A stretch of 64,000 bases of DNA from Alteromonas naphthalenivorans (GCF_000213655.1 NC_015554.1:4908149-4972148), one strand, 5' to 3'. Shown: positions 35,882 through 45,499, counted from the stretch's first letter. Notes: a model not told the origin generated them from the letters alone. A program made the numbers and translations.

Positions 35882-37414
35882 GTGAATCATTCGTTGAGTG
35901 TGCGGGAAAAGATTGGTTATGGGTTGGGCGATGCAGCGGCTAATCTAGTCTGGCGAGGCGCCCTTGCATACTTGGCGGTGTTTTACACAGATACCTTTGG
36001 GTTAACTGCTGCGGCCGCTGCCATGCTTTTTTTGGTGGTACGTCTTACGGATGGCGTTACTGACATCATCATGGGAATGATTGCCGATAGAACGCAAACT
36101 AAACTCGGTAAATTTCGACCCTGGATATTAGGCTCTACCCCTTTTTTAGGCTTATTCATGGTGCTGTGTTTCACCACACCTGATTTTTCTTATACGAATA
36201 AGCTCATCTATGCCTACCTAACCTACATAGGGCTAACCTTAGCTTACACGGTTAATAACGTACCCTATTCAGCGCTAATGGGCGTGATGACAAGCGACGA
36301 CCGAGAGCGAACCAGTTTATCCGGCTTTCGATTTGCTGGAGCTTTTATGGGAGGACTGCTCGTCATGGGGTGCTTACCTATGCTAGTTGCGTTCTTCGGT
36401 GAAGGTAATACTGCAAAGGGTTATCAATATGCCATGTACCTTTTTGCTACTCTCTTAGTCGCATTGATGTTCACGACTGTGGCCACCACCAAGGAGAGGG
36501 TTCCAGTAGTGCAAAACGACGGAGCAAGCTTACTTCAAGAACTAAAAGACTTGTCTCGTCAGCTACCGTTAATTCTGTTCCCGCTGTCGGCCATTACTGC
36601 CTTTTTCTATTATAGAAATTGGCCAAGTGGCATCGCTTTCGTTGTAGTCATATCGATAACATCCATCTTTATTAAGCGCCTTGTAAATCGACCTGAAGCG
36701 AGCAATAGTCGTTCACAACAAGACATCATTGATTTACTTACCAATAAACCCTGGGTCATTTTGCTAGGCATGGGCTTCCTTACTATGATGTTTAACGGCA
36801 TAAAGTACGGTGTCATTGCCTATTACTTTAAGTACTACATTGGTGATGAATTGCTCACCGGATATTATTTTATTGCCTTATTGGTGGTATCGATATTAGG
36901 CGCATTGGCCACGTCAGCATTATCGCGTTTTATGGGCAGGAAAAATCTATTTATTCTCTCGTTATTGGCTAGCAGCGCACTTACATGTGCAATTTACTTT
37001 GTGCCACTAGGTTCTGTTACGGGCATATTTGTATTGGGATGTAGTGCGGAGTTTTTCGCTGCGATCATGCCAACCTTATTCTTTTCCATGCTTGGCGACT
37101 CTGCAGATTATAACGAATGGCGTACAGGCCGAAGAGCGACAGGCTTAGTTTATTCAGCAGGCTCTTTTGTACAGAAAACCGGTGGAGGCTTTGCAGGTGC
37201 TCTCGTTCTGTTGGTACTAGGAAGTTATGGTTATGACGGCATGCAAGTCGATTCCATTTCGCAAACCTTACCGGGCATGCAGGCATTGATGAGCTGGATA
37301 CCTGCCTGCTTTGGTATAGCAGGCGCACTCCTAATTATGCTTTATCCGCTTACCGATGCGCGCCAACAAGAAGTAACAGAGACTTTACTTAAGCGACGTA
37401 GCGCAACTGCCTGA
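35882..37414 (+). CDS. GPH family sugar:cation symporter
   Basis: A 510-residue inner-membrane transporter of the glycoside-pentoside-hexuronide family (MelB-like). The N-terminal L-S-V-R-E-K-I-G-Y-G-L-G-D, R-x-T-D-G-V-T-D and G-K-F-R-P-W motifs of the family are present, with about 12 membrane segments. It starts at GTG, with AAGGA nine bases upstream. Position between a GH1 enzyme and a LacI regulator indicates uptake of a beta-linked disaccharide or glycoside; the exact sugar cannot be read. Confidence 0.9.
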   Translation: MNHSLSVREKIGYGLGDAAANLVWRGALAYLAVFYTDTFGLTAAAAAMLFLVVRLTDGVTDIIMGMIADRTQTKLGKFRPWILGSTPFLGLFMVLCFTTPDFSYTNKLIYAYLTYIGLTLAYTVNNVPYSALMGVMTSDDRERTSLSGFRFAGAFMGGLLVMGCLPMLVAFFGEGNTAKGYQYAMYLFATLLVALMFTTVATTKERVPVVQNDGASLLQELKDLSRQLPLILFPLSAITAFFYYRNWPSGIAFVVVISITSIFIKRLVNRPEASNSRSQQDIIDLLTNKPWVILLGMGFLTMMFNGIKYGVIAYYFKYYIGDELLTGYYFIALLVVSILGALATSALSRFMGRKNLFILSLLASSALTCAIYFVPLGSVTGIFVLGCSAEFFAAIMPTLFFSMLGDSADYNEWRTGRRATGLVYSAGSFVQKTGGGFAGALVLLVLGSYGYDGMQVDSISQTLPGMQALMSWIPACFGIAGALLIMLYPLTDARQQEVTETLLKRRSATA

Positions 37415-37435
37415 ATAACGGCATAATGCGCAGTA

Positions 37436-37441
37436 TATAAT
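37436..37441 (+). promoter_or_regulatory. possible -10 element before the lacI-type gene
   Basis: A consensus TATAAT about 50 bases before the regulator start. No good -35 at the usual distance, so only a weak candidate for a separate promoter of the regulator. Confidence 0.3.
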
Positions 37442-37492
37442 GCGAACACCGTATTGATGGGCATTGGAAAACTAAGTTGGGGGAAGTAATAC

Positions 37493-38494
37493 GTGGCAAC
37501 AATCTATGAAGTAGCTGATAAGGCAGGGGTCTCGTTGTCGACGGTATCTCGGGTATTGAACGGTAAAACTACTGTAAATCCCGCCTTAAAAGCCAAGGTA
37601 GAAGAAGCCATGTTAGCGCTAAACTATCGCCCCAACTCCATTGCTCGTTCACTGGCCACCAGCCGCTCAGATAGTGTAGGTATTCTCGTTTCAGAGTTAA
37701 ACTCACCATTTTTTGGTGACTTGATGCAAGCAGTAGAGTTGACGCTGAGAGCCGCTGACAAGCACGTCATTATTACAGTAGGGCACAATAACTTAGAAAC
37801 CGAACAAGACGCCGTCGAATTTCTAATTGGTCGTAATTGCGATGCTATTATCATGCATGCTGAAGCCATGAGTGATGAGTATTTAAAAACGCTGAATTCA
37901 TCTCGCCTCCCAATTTCTTTGGTAAACCGCCAAGTTGATGGTGTAGGAGAGGGATGTATTGTGTTAGACAATGAAAAAGGCGGCTATTTAGCCACGCAGC
38001 ACCTTATTAGCCTAGGCCATAAAAATATTGGCTATATATCAGGGCCTTCTGATAAATGCGATGCAAATCAACGACTGGCAGGTCATAAGCGCGCACTTAA
38101 AGAAGCAGGGATAGCCTTTACACCGAATTTAGTCTTTGAAGGAAGCTACACCGAAGAAGACGGTAAAGCAGGTTTGTTAGAGTTACTTTCAGGCGACTCG
38201 CCTTTTTCAGCACTGGTATGTGCTAATGATTGGATGGCCTCAGGGGCGATGAGCTGTGCCAGAGATTTAGGAATGAACCTGCCACAAGATTTGTCTATCG
38301 TGGGTTTTGATGATGCCGTTTTTGCGCACCATGTATTCCCACGCCTAACCACGGTTAGCAACCCTATCTCAGACATGGCTGCTATGTCAGCACGTCATAT
38401 TTTAAATGTAGTTTATGGCTACAAAGATGAAGTGCAAACCTTGTTTCAACCTTCATTGATAATACGAGAATCGACTATGGCGTATGAGGCCTAA
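37493..38494 (+). CDS. LacI family transcriptional regulator
   Basis: A 333-residue repressor. The N-terminal LacI helix-turn-helix reads T-I-Y-E-V-A-D-K-A-G-V-S-L-S-T-V-S-R-V-L-N with the hinge Y-R-P-N-S-I-A-R-S-L-A, followed by a periplasmic-binding-protein-like sensor domain. GTG start with GGGGGAAG upstream. It is the third gene after the GH1 enzyme and transporter and most likely binds the GAAAGCGCTTTC palindromes at 34159-34401. The inducer is probably the imported sugar or its product. Confidence 0.92.
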   Translation: MATIYEVADKAGVSLSTVSRVLNGKTTVNPALKAKVEEAMLALNYRPNSIARSLATSRSDSVGILVSELNSPFFGDLMQAVELTLRAADKHVIITVGHNNLETEQDAVEFLIGRNCDAIIMHAEAMSDEYLKTLNSSRLPISLVNRQVDGVGEGCIVLDNEKGGYLATQHLISLGHKNIGYISGPSDKCDANQRLAGHKRALKEAGIAFTPNLVFEGSYTEEDGKAGLLELLSGDSPFSALVCANDWMASGAMSCARDLGMNLPQDLSIVGFDDAVFAHHVFPRLTTVSNPISDMAAMSARHILNVVYGYKDEVQTLFQPSLIIRESTMAYEA

Positions 38495-38607
38495 GTTATT
38501 GCTATAACTCCTTATAAGTACTCCCTTTAAAGGGCGCATAAGTACACTTAAGCAATGCGTAAACAGCTCTATGGCGCAGTTTCAATTTAAGATAAACTGA
38601 TTTGTAC

Positions 38608-38623
38608 TGTTTCATGTGAAACC
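38608..38623. other. parS-like palindrome
   Basis: TGTTTCATGTGAAACC differs at two positions from the common parS form with central CACGTG. It lies in a non-coding gap about 19 kb from oriC and 14 kb from parB. It could be a weak ParB site or a coincidental palindrome; one copy only was noticed. Confidence 0.35.
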
Positions 38624-38649
38624 TTTTCGTCCTTCGGAGCGACACATAT

Positions 38650-39183
38650 ATGCGTTTAACTATTACCGCCATCTTATTACTCAGTTGCGTGAATACTGTT
38701 GCTGCTGAGGTGTTGACCTCAACAACACAGCCGCATAGTGATACCAAAGTTCAGCCATTGCTAGAAGACGAGATAAAAGTAAACAAGGTGCTCGATTCAC
38801 TACACCAATTTGCCTCCGATGCAAACTTCGACAGCTACTTTTCACTGTATAGCGACAATGCTATTTTCATTGGTACAGATGCTAGCGAGGTATGGACAAT
38901 GAGTGCCTTTAAAGCTTATGCACAACCTCACTTTTCGAAAGGACGTGGATGGACATATACCCCCCATTCAAGACATATATATTTTTCAAATAACCGCGAT
39001 GTGGCGTGGTTCGATGAACTTCTAGATAACGATAGCTTAGGAGTGACACGTGGAACCGGTGTATTGATATTAGAGAACCATAAGTGGAAAGTAAGCCAAT
39101 ATCACTTAACCATTCCCGTTCCAAATGCGCTTGCCGATAGCGTTGCAGAGCAAATTAAATCGCATAGAAAAAAGGGCCAATAA
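38650..39183 (+). CDS. secreted SnoaL/NTF2-like protein
   Basis: A 177-residue protein with an N-terminal signal peptide (hydrophobic I-T-A-I-L-L-L-S, cleavage expected after T-V-A-A). The mature part resembles the SnoaL_3/NTF2-like fold: D-S-Y-F-S-L-Y-S-D-N-A-I-F-I-G-T-D followed by W-F-D-E-L-L-D and V-S-Q-Y-H-L-T-I-P. Such proteins bind small ligands or act as accessory enzymes; no catalytic assignment can be made. Likely periplasmic. Transcribed alone. Confidence 0.75.
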   Translation: MRLTITAILLLSCVNTVAAEVLTSTTQPHSDTKVQPLLEDEIKVNKVLDSLHQFASDANFDSYFSLYSDNAIFIGTDASEVWTMSAFKAYAQPHFSKGRGWTYTPHSRHIYFSNNRDVAWFDELLDNDSLGVTRGTGVLILENHKWKVSQYHLTIPVPNALADSVAEQIKSHRKKGQ

Positions 39184-39192
39184 AGGCCCTTT
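39171..39192. terminator. bidirectional terminator between converging genes
   Basis: AAAGGGCC and GGCCCTTT flank a six-base loop. The loop contains the stop codon of the SnoaL-like gene. Runs of A on the left make a T tract for the minus-strand gene; the plus-strand T tract is weaker. Confidence 0.75.
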
Positions 39193-39213
39193 CTTATTAG
39201 TTAGCAGCGAACG

Positions 39214-39849
39214 TTATGACTGAGTTAGCGGCTGAATCTCTAACTCCACACGACGGTTCATCGATCTATTTGCCGCAGTGTCATTTGGCACTTTAGGCTG
39301 ATATTCACCCATACCTACTGTGGTAATGCGAGTAGAATTAACGCTGTAATTCAATAATACATTTCTAACCGCACCCGCACGGCGCTCAGATAAACCTTGG
39401 TTATATTGCTCTGACCCTGTGTCATCAGTATGACCTTTTATCATCAGTACTGTCTTTTCATAGTTATTCACTACTTTGGCAACATCTTGAAGTACTGGGT
39501 TAAAGTTAGGGCTGATAGAAGAACTATCGGTAGCAAATGTTATATCGCCAGGCATGATCAAACGTAAATTGTCGCCTTCTCGAACTACTTGAACGCCGGT
39601 ATCAGATAATTCACTTCGAAGCGCTTCTTCTTGCTTGTCCATGTATCCACCAATCGCGCCACCCGCAATGGCACCAACTGCCGCACCCCACGCGTAGCGA
39701 CTTTTGTCATTATCTCCCGTCGCCTTACCTATCAACGCGCCCATGACAGCACCAATAGCTGCACCTTTCTGCGAGTTCGATGGATCGTTAGCACAGCCAG
39801 CAACGGCTAAAGATGCCGCCATTAAAGTAATTCCTATTTTCTTTTTCAT
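39214..39849 (-). CDS. OmpA-family lipoprotein with glycine-zipper segment
   Basis: A 211-residue outer-membrane lipoprotein, YiaD-like. The lipobox V-A-G-C places the lipidated cysteine at residue 19. Residues about 30-72 form glycine-zipper hydrophobic segments (G-A-A-I-G-A-V-M-G-A-L-I-G). The C-terminal OmpA domain carries the peptidoglycan-binding signature (G-H-T-D-D-T-G and N-R-R-V-E-L). It would anchor the outer membrane to peptidoglycan. It has its own terminator. Confidence 0.9.
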   Translation of the reverse strand: MKKKIGITLMAASLAVAGCANDPSNSQKGAAIGAVMGALIGKATGDNDKSRYAWGAAVGAIAGGAIGGYMDKQEEALRSELSDTGVQVVREGDNLRLIMPGDITFATDSSSISPNFNPVLQDVAKVVNNYEKTVLMIKGHTDDTGSEQYNQGLSERRAGAVRNVLLNYSVNSTRITTVGMGEYQPKVPNDTAANRSMNRRVELEIQPLTQS

Positions 39850-40379
39850 AACATCCTCGGTACGTCGTTATCAACTTTTTAAGTGATGGCGAGCTTACGC
39901 CTACTTTTAAACTTTACAGTTACATGCTCGCGTCAATGCTATCTTTACTGTTACTAATTTATCGTCTCAATCTATTGTCCAATACGTCTTGAACGAAATT
40001 TGTCGAGCACTAATTATTAACTAACTATTAAGTAGTACAGCAATATGCATTCCACATTCATTAACTGGCATGAGTGTAACCAATAAACGAAAATCGTTAA
40101 GGGCATTATAGAGGAAGTTAACTGAACGTAAGCTAAATGGCAGCTTATAGTGCAAGCCTTGAGGTGCCTTCCTACGATACGTAATATTACGATAGGCGGG
40201 TGATAACAACCTTATTACGCACGCCGCGTTTGAATAATGTTGGGATGTATAATGTGAAGGTGTTTGTAAAGGGTACAGACAAACGCAACGTTCTTACTTA
40301 GTCGCGTTTTTACGACAGTGTGTGTTTAGCGTTCTGCTCAACTCGTACAGAACATATCCATTGGAATATGTTTTAGTGC
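39850..40379. other. 530-base non-coding stretch
   Basis: Between the lipoprotein start and the HD-GYP gene end. It must hold the lipoprotein promoter. A 12-base palindrome CGTAATATTACG at 40180-40191 is the only structure I note; a 62-codon frame there looks like chance. Confidence 0.4.
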
Positions 40380-41573
40380 TTACCCGATAGAGACCAAGCG
40401 TTCGAAAAAGGCGTTCACGTCAATTTTATAATCAGAAGCAATAGCCGCTTTTGACACCTTAACGTTTTTTTCTGATGCTAAATCGATATCTTTTGGCTCA
40501 AGAAAGTGTGCATTTCGAACAGAATAAAATACCTTAACTTTAGGCGCTAATGGCGAGTCAGTTTGTTCAATAACCATGGCAAGTCGTTCATTCGACAATA
40601 GGACTAGGCTTCCTACCGGATAGATACCCATACATTTTATAAATTGTTGTACCAATGGTAAATCTAATCGTGACGGCGCATCGCTTAGCAATATAGAAAA
40701 CGCTTTTTGGCTCGACATACCAGATTTATACACTCTATCTGCAGTTAAGGCATCGTACATATCCGCAATAGCTAACATGCGGCCTTCACGGCTGATGTTT
40801 TCACCTTTAGTGCCCATAGGGTACCCTAAACCATCTAAGCGCTCGTGATGCTCACTGATAGTTCTAATTAAGGTTTTGTCTAAGTCGGTTTCATTTAAAT
40901 AATCTATCCCGTGTTTAACATGCCCTTTCATGATGTCCATTTCATCGTCAGTTAAACGGTCAGGCTTATGCAGAATTTCATCCGGTATTTGAATTTTACC
41001 CAAGTCATGTAGAAAACCTGAATATGAGAGATCTTGAACTTCGCTTTCAGACATTCCTAAATGACGACCAAAGTTAGCCAGTAATATGGCAACATTTAAA
41101 GAATGTTCTAAGAGGTAGTCATCTTTTTCACGAATTTTCGTCAGACACAATAATGCATCGGGGTTACGGTCTACTGAAGACACCAACTTCGCTGAAAATT
41201 CTTTAGGAATACTGCTATCAAAAGGCTGTGCTTTTTTAACACTGCTAAGTAACTGCTTTTGAATTCGCTTGCCTTGAACGTGCAACTTGGTTGCGCGGGT
41301 CAATTCGCTTTCAAGGCTTGCCTTAGGTGCTTTCTCTGCAACCTTTTTGCTTACCGGCGCTTCCTTGTTAGGTTCAGGTTCACCTGAAGATACGCTAAAC
41401 GCTTTATCAGTATCAACAACAAGGGTTAACACGCCCTTTTTTTTAAGGGCATCAGCAATCGCCTGCGAGGTAACTCGTCCTTGGCTTTTAACTGAAAGTT
41501 GACCTTTCTGCTCCAGGATTTGATGAACAAACATGCCTGGTTTCAAGTCTTTTATTGTAATTTTCTTAAGCAT
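40380..41573 (-). CDS. HD-GYP domain cyclic-di-GMP phosphodiesterase
   Basis: A 397-residue protein with an N-terminal DUF3391 domain (about 1-130) and a C-terminal HD-GYP domain. The metal-binding H-D is at 189-190 and the signature H-H-E-R-L-D-G-L-G-Y-P at 242-252, complete. It would hydrolyse cyclic di-GMP in the cytoplasm, affecting motility and biofilm. No membrane segment or receiver domain, so its input is through DUF3391. Single-gene unit. Confidence 0.92.
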   Translation of the reverse strand: MLKKITIKDLKPGMFVHQILEQKGQLSVKSQGRVTSQAIADALKKKGVLTLVVDTDKAFSVSSGEPEPNKEAPVSKKVAEKAPKASLESELTRATKLHVQGKRIQKQLLSSVKKAQPFDSSIPKEFSAKLVSSVDRNPDALLCLTKIREKDDYLLEHSLNVAILLANFGRHLGMSESEVQDLSYSGFLHDLGKIQIPDEILHKPDRLTDDEMDIMKGHVKHGIDYLNETDLDKTLIRTISEHHERLDGLGYPMGTKGENISREGRMLAIADMYDALTADRVYKSGMSSQKAFSILLSDAPSRLDLPLVQQFIKCMGIYPVGSLVLLSNERLAMVIEQTDSPLAPKVKVFYSVRNAHFLEPKDIDLASEKNVKVSKAAIASDYKIDVNAFFERLVSIG

Positions 41574-41645
41574 TATGAGTGAGATACCACTTTAAAAACG
41601 CCACACCAACTGGTGATAAATTATGCCAAACACGAGTACATATTC

Positions 41646-41984
41646 CTACTGGTCTAGTTCGGCCAATAAAGTATACAAACTAGGTTTCCAACCATAAATT
41701 TTCATATTCACTCTATGGTTTCTAACTACGACCCCTTCTGATACCAGCAAAGAACGCTGCTCTTCTGCTAGCTCAGATCCTGCCGGAAATGCTATTTTTC
41801 CATCAGCTCTTATAACTCGATGCCATCGAGTAGTAACATCAGAGCCTTTTAAGCACTTTCCTACAAGTCTAGCTTTACCCGGCAAACCTGCAAGGTCTGC
41901 TAACTGCCCATAGCTGATTACGTAACCACTTGGTACAATTGAAAGCGTTTTTAGTATTTTGGATTGTATCGCTACATCAACCAT
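41646..41984 (-). CDS. alkyltransferase-like (Atl) DNA-binding protein
   Basis: A 112-residue protein of the MGMT C-terminal fold (S-Y-G-Q-L-A-D-L-A-G, A-R-L-V-G-K-C-L-K). The alkyl-acceptor motif P-C-H-R-V of true alkyltransferases is replaced by R-W-H-R-V, tryptophan in place of cysteine. That is the hallmark of Atl/YbaZ proteins, which bind O6-alkylguanine and direct nucleotide excision repair without removing the alkyl group. Length typical. Confidence 0.9.
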   Translation of the reverse strand: MVDVAIQSKILKTLSIVPSGYVISYGQLADLAGLPGKARLVGKCLKGSDVTTRWHRVIRADGKIAFPAGSELAEEQRSLLVSEGVVVRNHRVNMKIYGWKPSLYTLLAELDQ

Positions 41985-42050
41985 AACGTATATTATCCAT
42001 TCTAACTATTTTTAACTGTTTAAGGACTGGGGTTTATACAAAACACGACT

Positions 42051-42632
42051 ATGAGATCTAAATGTGAAAAGTGCAATTACCCTACAAGCACCTGTATTTG
42101 TGAAGCAATTTCATCGGTTATAGTACCAATTAAGGTTATTATAATTCAACACGTTAAGGAATCTGCCAATGCTAAGAATACAGCAAGATTAATTAAGCTT
42201 TGCGCTAACGATGTAGAGATAATTCCCACTGATAGTATTAGCGAAATGGCTACATTAGCTTCACGATGTAACGTCCAATCAACAGCACTTTTATACCCTA
42301 GTGATAACAGTATCGCCCTTGAGTCACAGCGGGAACACATTGCTTCATCACTACAAACACTATTGGTGATAGATGGTAGCTGGAAGCAAGCTTACGCTGT
42401 ATTGCAACAATTCCCTTGGTTGTCGTCTATACCGAGCTTCCATTTCGAGCACGCCCCCTCTACACAATATAGAATACGGCATACTCGAATTCGTGCAGGG
42501 TTATCAACCCTTGAAGCAACGGCCTATACCTTAAACACACTATATAATATTGATACTCAGCCTTTCATTAAGTTACAAGAGGCTATGCAAGAGAATTGGG
42601 GAGGGCCCAAAGCCCACCAGCGAGAGACCTAA
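42051..42632 (+). CDS. DTW domain protein, tRNA-uridine aminocarboxypropyltransferase type
   Basis: A 193-residue DTW-domain enzyme (YfiP/TapT-like), which makes acp3U in tRNA. A zinc-type cluster C5-x2-C8-x6-C15-x-C17 opens the protein. The name-giving D-T-W motif appears as D-G-S-W-K-Q-A near 130, and R-I-R-H-T-R-I-R-A-G-L-S-T-L-E-A follows. E. coli TapT modifies U47; which tRNA position is used here is uncertain. It ends three bases before the converging GST gene. Confidence 0.85.
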   Translation: MRSKCEKCNYPTSTCICEAISSVIVPIKVIIIQHVKESANAKNTARLIKLCANDVEIIPTDSISEMATLASRCNVQSTALLYPSDNSIALESQREHIASSLQTLLVIDGSWKQAYAVLQQFPWLSSIPSFHFEHAPSTQYRIRHTRIRAGLSTLEATAYTLNTLYNIDTQPFIKLQEAMQENWGGPKAHQRET

Positions 42633-42635
42633 TCA

Positions 42636-43235
42636 CTAGGCCTCCATTGGAATAAACCCTTTTTGATCTTTAATTAGTGTTATCCAATTTCTTATCGCGG
42701 GGTAAGCCGCTAGATCGAAGCCTCCCTCGTGTGCAACATGGGTATAAGCAAATAATGAGATGTCTGCCAGCGAAATTTGGTTACCTAGCAAAAATGGGGT
42801 TTGACTAAGTTGTTTATCCATCACTTCAAGCGCTCTGTAGCCTCCAGCTTGCTTCGCCTCATATTCTGCTTTTCTGTCCTCAGGTAAGCCAAGATAAAGA
42901 TTGATATAGCGCGCAACCGCAATATAGGGTTCGTGACTGTATTGCTCGAAAAATTGCCATTGTAATAAAGTGGCAAAAGTAAAAGGAGAGGTGGGAATAA
43001 ACGCAGAGCCCGAAGCTAAATAATGCATGATGGCATTGGACTCAGACAACACACGTCCATCATCCAGCTCTAGAATAGGAATTTTACCGTTAGGGGACTT
43101 TGCTAGAAACGTATCTGTTCGACACTCTCCTTTAAGAATATCGACATCAATCCACTCACATGCCTTCCCAAGTAATGCCAGTAAAAGCTGTAATTTATAG
43201 CAATTACCTGAGCGTTTATCGCCGTAAATCAGCAT
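42636..43235 (-). CDS. glutathione S-transferase family protein
   Basis: A 199-residue GST. The N-terminal thioredoxin-like domain (residues 1-76) contains N-G-K-I-P-I-L-E and the glutathione-contacting E-S-N-A-I-M-H-Y-L. The helical C-terminal domain has D-I-S-L-F-A-Y-T. Serine or cysteine as the active residue is not obvious (S-G-N-C-Y near residue 10). Likely a detoxification enzyme of unknown substrate. Standing alone on its strand. Confidence 0.88.
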   Translation of the reverse strand: MLIYGDKRSGNCYKLQLLLALLGKACEWIDVDILKGECRTDTFLAKSPNGKIPILELDDGRVLSESNAIMHYLASGSAFIPTSPFTFATLLQWQFFEQYSHEPYIAVARYINLYLGLPEDRKAEYEAKQAGGYRALEVMDKQLSQTPFLLGNQISLADISLFAYTHVAHEGGFDLAAYPAIRNWITLIKDQKGFIPMEA

Positions 43236-43276
43236 GTCACTCTCCTAATGAAATTTGCTTATTCTATAAGCTACCC

Positions 43277-44233
43277 TTAGTAGAAGGATTCTACAAATAG
43301 AAAGGCAAGCCAAGAGGCGGGTAAAGGCATCATGCACATAAGTAATCTAAGCTTTTGGGGTTTGCTTAAAACTCTACGTAAGGTTTCTTTATTGGTTTCT
43401 ATCGACTCTATTTCTTTGCTGAGCGATGACTTTACGGCGCTATTTGCTTGCTGACGAATTAACTGTGTAATTTCGCTTTCATAATCTTTCATCACTATAT
43501 TTGCCACTGTGCGCATTCGTTTCGCCACTATAATCATGGGTAGAAACAAATACGCTGAAATAAAAATGGCATAGACAGTAAGAACAACAATATCGAAGAA
43601 TGGAACTGGCTTGTTGATCCAAAAAATCGGCGTTAGCGCAAACCCTGAGACCGCTATTAAGGTATTCGACAGCGCCATATTAAAAATCTCTCGCAGCAAG
43701 TACAGTTCTTTTACAGCGTCAGAATGTTCCGTTGATGCGAGCTTCTGTAAATAATGAGTGTTACTGAAGACTTGTAAAATAAAGAGCGTTAACAATAACC
43801 AAAAAGGGATTGATGTGAGTGCAATAACAAGCACTTCTGGCTCATCTATTCGTGTCACTAAGCCTTCGGATAATAAATACGCAATAGGCATGATCACCCC
43901 AATAGAGGTTGACCACATTAAATGTCTAGCGAACTGCCTTCCTAACAGACTGCGATGATGATTAAACTGACTAAGTTTTTCTAAGCTTACTAATGCTGCA
44001 ATTAATGTACTTGCCGCATTCTTATGAACATTTCTTATCGTAAGCCAAAAAAACCCAGAAAGCAGCGTGGTGCCTAGCGCAGTATTAAAATCTCGCTGAT
44101 GATTTGCGTCTAGAACAGGCCACGTTAATGACCCAGTCCAATTATGTATAAGTAGGAGGATCAAAACTAAAAAGAGTGGGTACGCCCATACACTTACTAC
44201 ATTGCGGTTACTCTCGTAAGCACTGAACTTCAT
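43277..44233 (-). CDS. multi-pass membrane protein, paralogue A
   Basis: A 318-residue protein with about six to seven hydrophobic segments and no known motif. It shares with the next gene the pattern R-x-F-N-x-A...F-W-x-x-x-R-x-x-H-x-N-x-A-S-x-L-I-x-x-L-V, then L-x-Q-F-x-x-H-R, and later F-x-L-Q-V-x-S-N. A cytoplasmic charged stretch (about 235-290) precedes the last segment. Family not recognised; probably inner membrane. Confidence 0.7.
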   Translation of the reverse strand: MKFSAYESNRNVVSVWAYPLFLVLILLLIHNWTGSLTWPVLDANHQRDFNTALGTTLLSGFFWLTIRNVHKNAASTLIAALVSLEKLSQFNHHRSLLGRQFARHLMWSTSIGVIMPIAYLLSEGLVTRIDEPEVLVIALTSIPFWLLLTLFILQVFSNTHYLQKLASTEHSDAVKELYLLREIFNMALSNTLIAVSGFALTPIFWINKPVPFFDIVVLTVYAIFISAYLFLPMIIVAKRMRTVANIVMKDYESEITQLIRQQANSAVKSSLSKEIESIETNKETLRRVLSKPQKLRLLMCMMPLPASWLAFLFVESFY

Positions 44234-44386
44234 CGTATTTTTTAATCGCTAGTTATAATAATAGGAAAGTGACACATACGCGTTTACTAAACGCCGAACT
44301 AGGAATTATACGGATATCAGAAGTACAAACCAAATTTAAAAAGTACTTAAATATCGCCTTTTAATTTTAGGCGTAAATCTGAAAAT

Positions 44387-45301
44387 TTAAATTAGCGTTT
44401 CGACCATTGAAACTAAACCCCACGAAACAGGAATCAAAACAACTGCCACTATAGTTTTTAGTTTATCACTATTTTTAAAAGCTTCACTTGGGGCTCGGGC
44501 CATTCTTGACGGCCTATTTTTATCAATATGATTGCTCTGTTCACTGTGGCCTTCGTTTAAGGCTCGAGTCTTCTGCTGTTTTAAGATAGCTTTGAATTTT
44601 AACAAGGGCGTAAACGTATATGCCACTATTAGCAGTGACAGACTCACCACCGCTACCACCTCTAAAGATGATACGACTACATTGAACCAAAATATAGGCA
44701 GAACGGTTAATAGGCCTAAGGCAATAGTGGCATTGGTCAGAGAAAGCTTGGTTATTACACTAAAAGACGCCCAGTAGTCTGAAGGTTTATTGGTTCCTGG
44801 AAGCACCTCCTTTAGCAGGTAGGTCACATTGGATCTGACTTGAAATAGAAATAAGGAAGTAAGAAGGCTAAAAGTAACGAATGATGCGATGTATGAAATG
44901 CTTTTAATATTATAGCCTTCGTCACTAATATCCCCTAAAAATGCTAGTACAACCATAAACATACATGAAATTATTACTGAGTTTACAACTTGATGATGAA
45001 AGACCTTGGTTAGCCTTTGTCTATGTACTGAAAACTGACCTAACTGATTTTTTTTAACCAACAACGAAATTAAACTGCTTGCTACGTTTTGGTGAATATA
45101 ACGAAATCCAAACCAGAAATATCCAATAAATAATGAAATACTTACTGCAGAATTAAAACTGCGCTGAGCAGAAATATCGCCAGAATTCGGCCAGTAAAAA
45201 GCGCCCGAATACATATTCAATAGCGGTATCGCTAATAAAATTAAGAGAGGAAATAAGCCAATAAACTGTTGTGGTTTATTGGTTGGAGGAGCTATCTTCA
45301 T
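44387..45301 (-). CDS. multi-pass membrane protein, paralogue B
   Basis: About 304 residues, clearly related to the preceding entry in segment order and in the shared F-N-x-A, F-W, H-x-N-x-A-S-x-L-I and Q-F-x-x-H-R motifs. I start it at ATG 45301 (M-K-I-A-P-P) by analogy with the paralogue; the frame is open to 45370. The two lie in tandem with 153 non-coding bases between, the result of a local duplication followed by divergence. Function unknown. Confidence 0.68.
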   Translation of the reverse strand: MKIAPPTNKPQQFIGLFPLLILLAIPLLNMYSGAFYWPNSGDISAQRSFNSAVSISLFIGYFWFGFRYIHQNVASSLISLLVKKNQLGQFSVHRQRLTKVFHHQVVNSVIISCMFMVVLAFLGDISDEGYNIKSISYIASFVTFSLLTSLFLFQVRSNVTYLLKEVLPGTNKPSDYWASFSVITKLSLTNATIALGLLTVLPIFWFNVVVSSLEVVAVVSLSLLIVAYTFTPLLKFKAILKQQKTRALNEGHSEQSNHIDKNRPSRMARAPSEAFKNSDKLKTIVAVVLIPVSWGLVSMVETLI

Positions 45302-45455
45302 AAAACCATCGTATCTACTAACGAGAGAATACAGACAGACTGCTATTGTAATACTACGAATTAGCCACAATCTGCGTAGACAATCATTATATTCAGCAAT
45401 CCTTATGTTAATCGATTGACGTATTTATTTACACTGTTTATCTATCTATTCAAAT

Positions 45456-45486
45456 AAAAAAACCCGCCAAAAGGCGGGTTTTTATA
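45456..45486. terminator. terminator of the ATP synthase operon
   Basis: AACCCGCC (45461-45468) and GGCGGGTT (45473-45480) around an AAAA loop, with A runs to the left and T runs to the right, so it works in both directions. Confidence 0.9.
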
Positions 45487-45499
45487 AACAGCTATTAGA

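Noticed and set aside
40021..40209. 62-codon frame in the 530-base gap
   Set aside because: No ribosome binding site, no domain, isolated.
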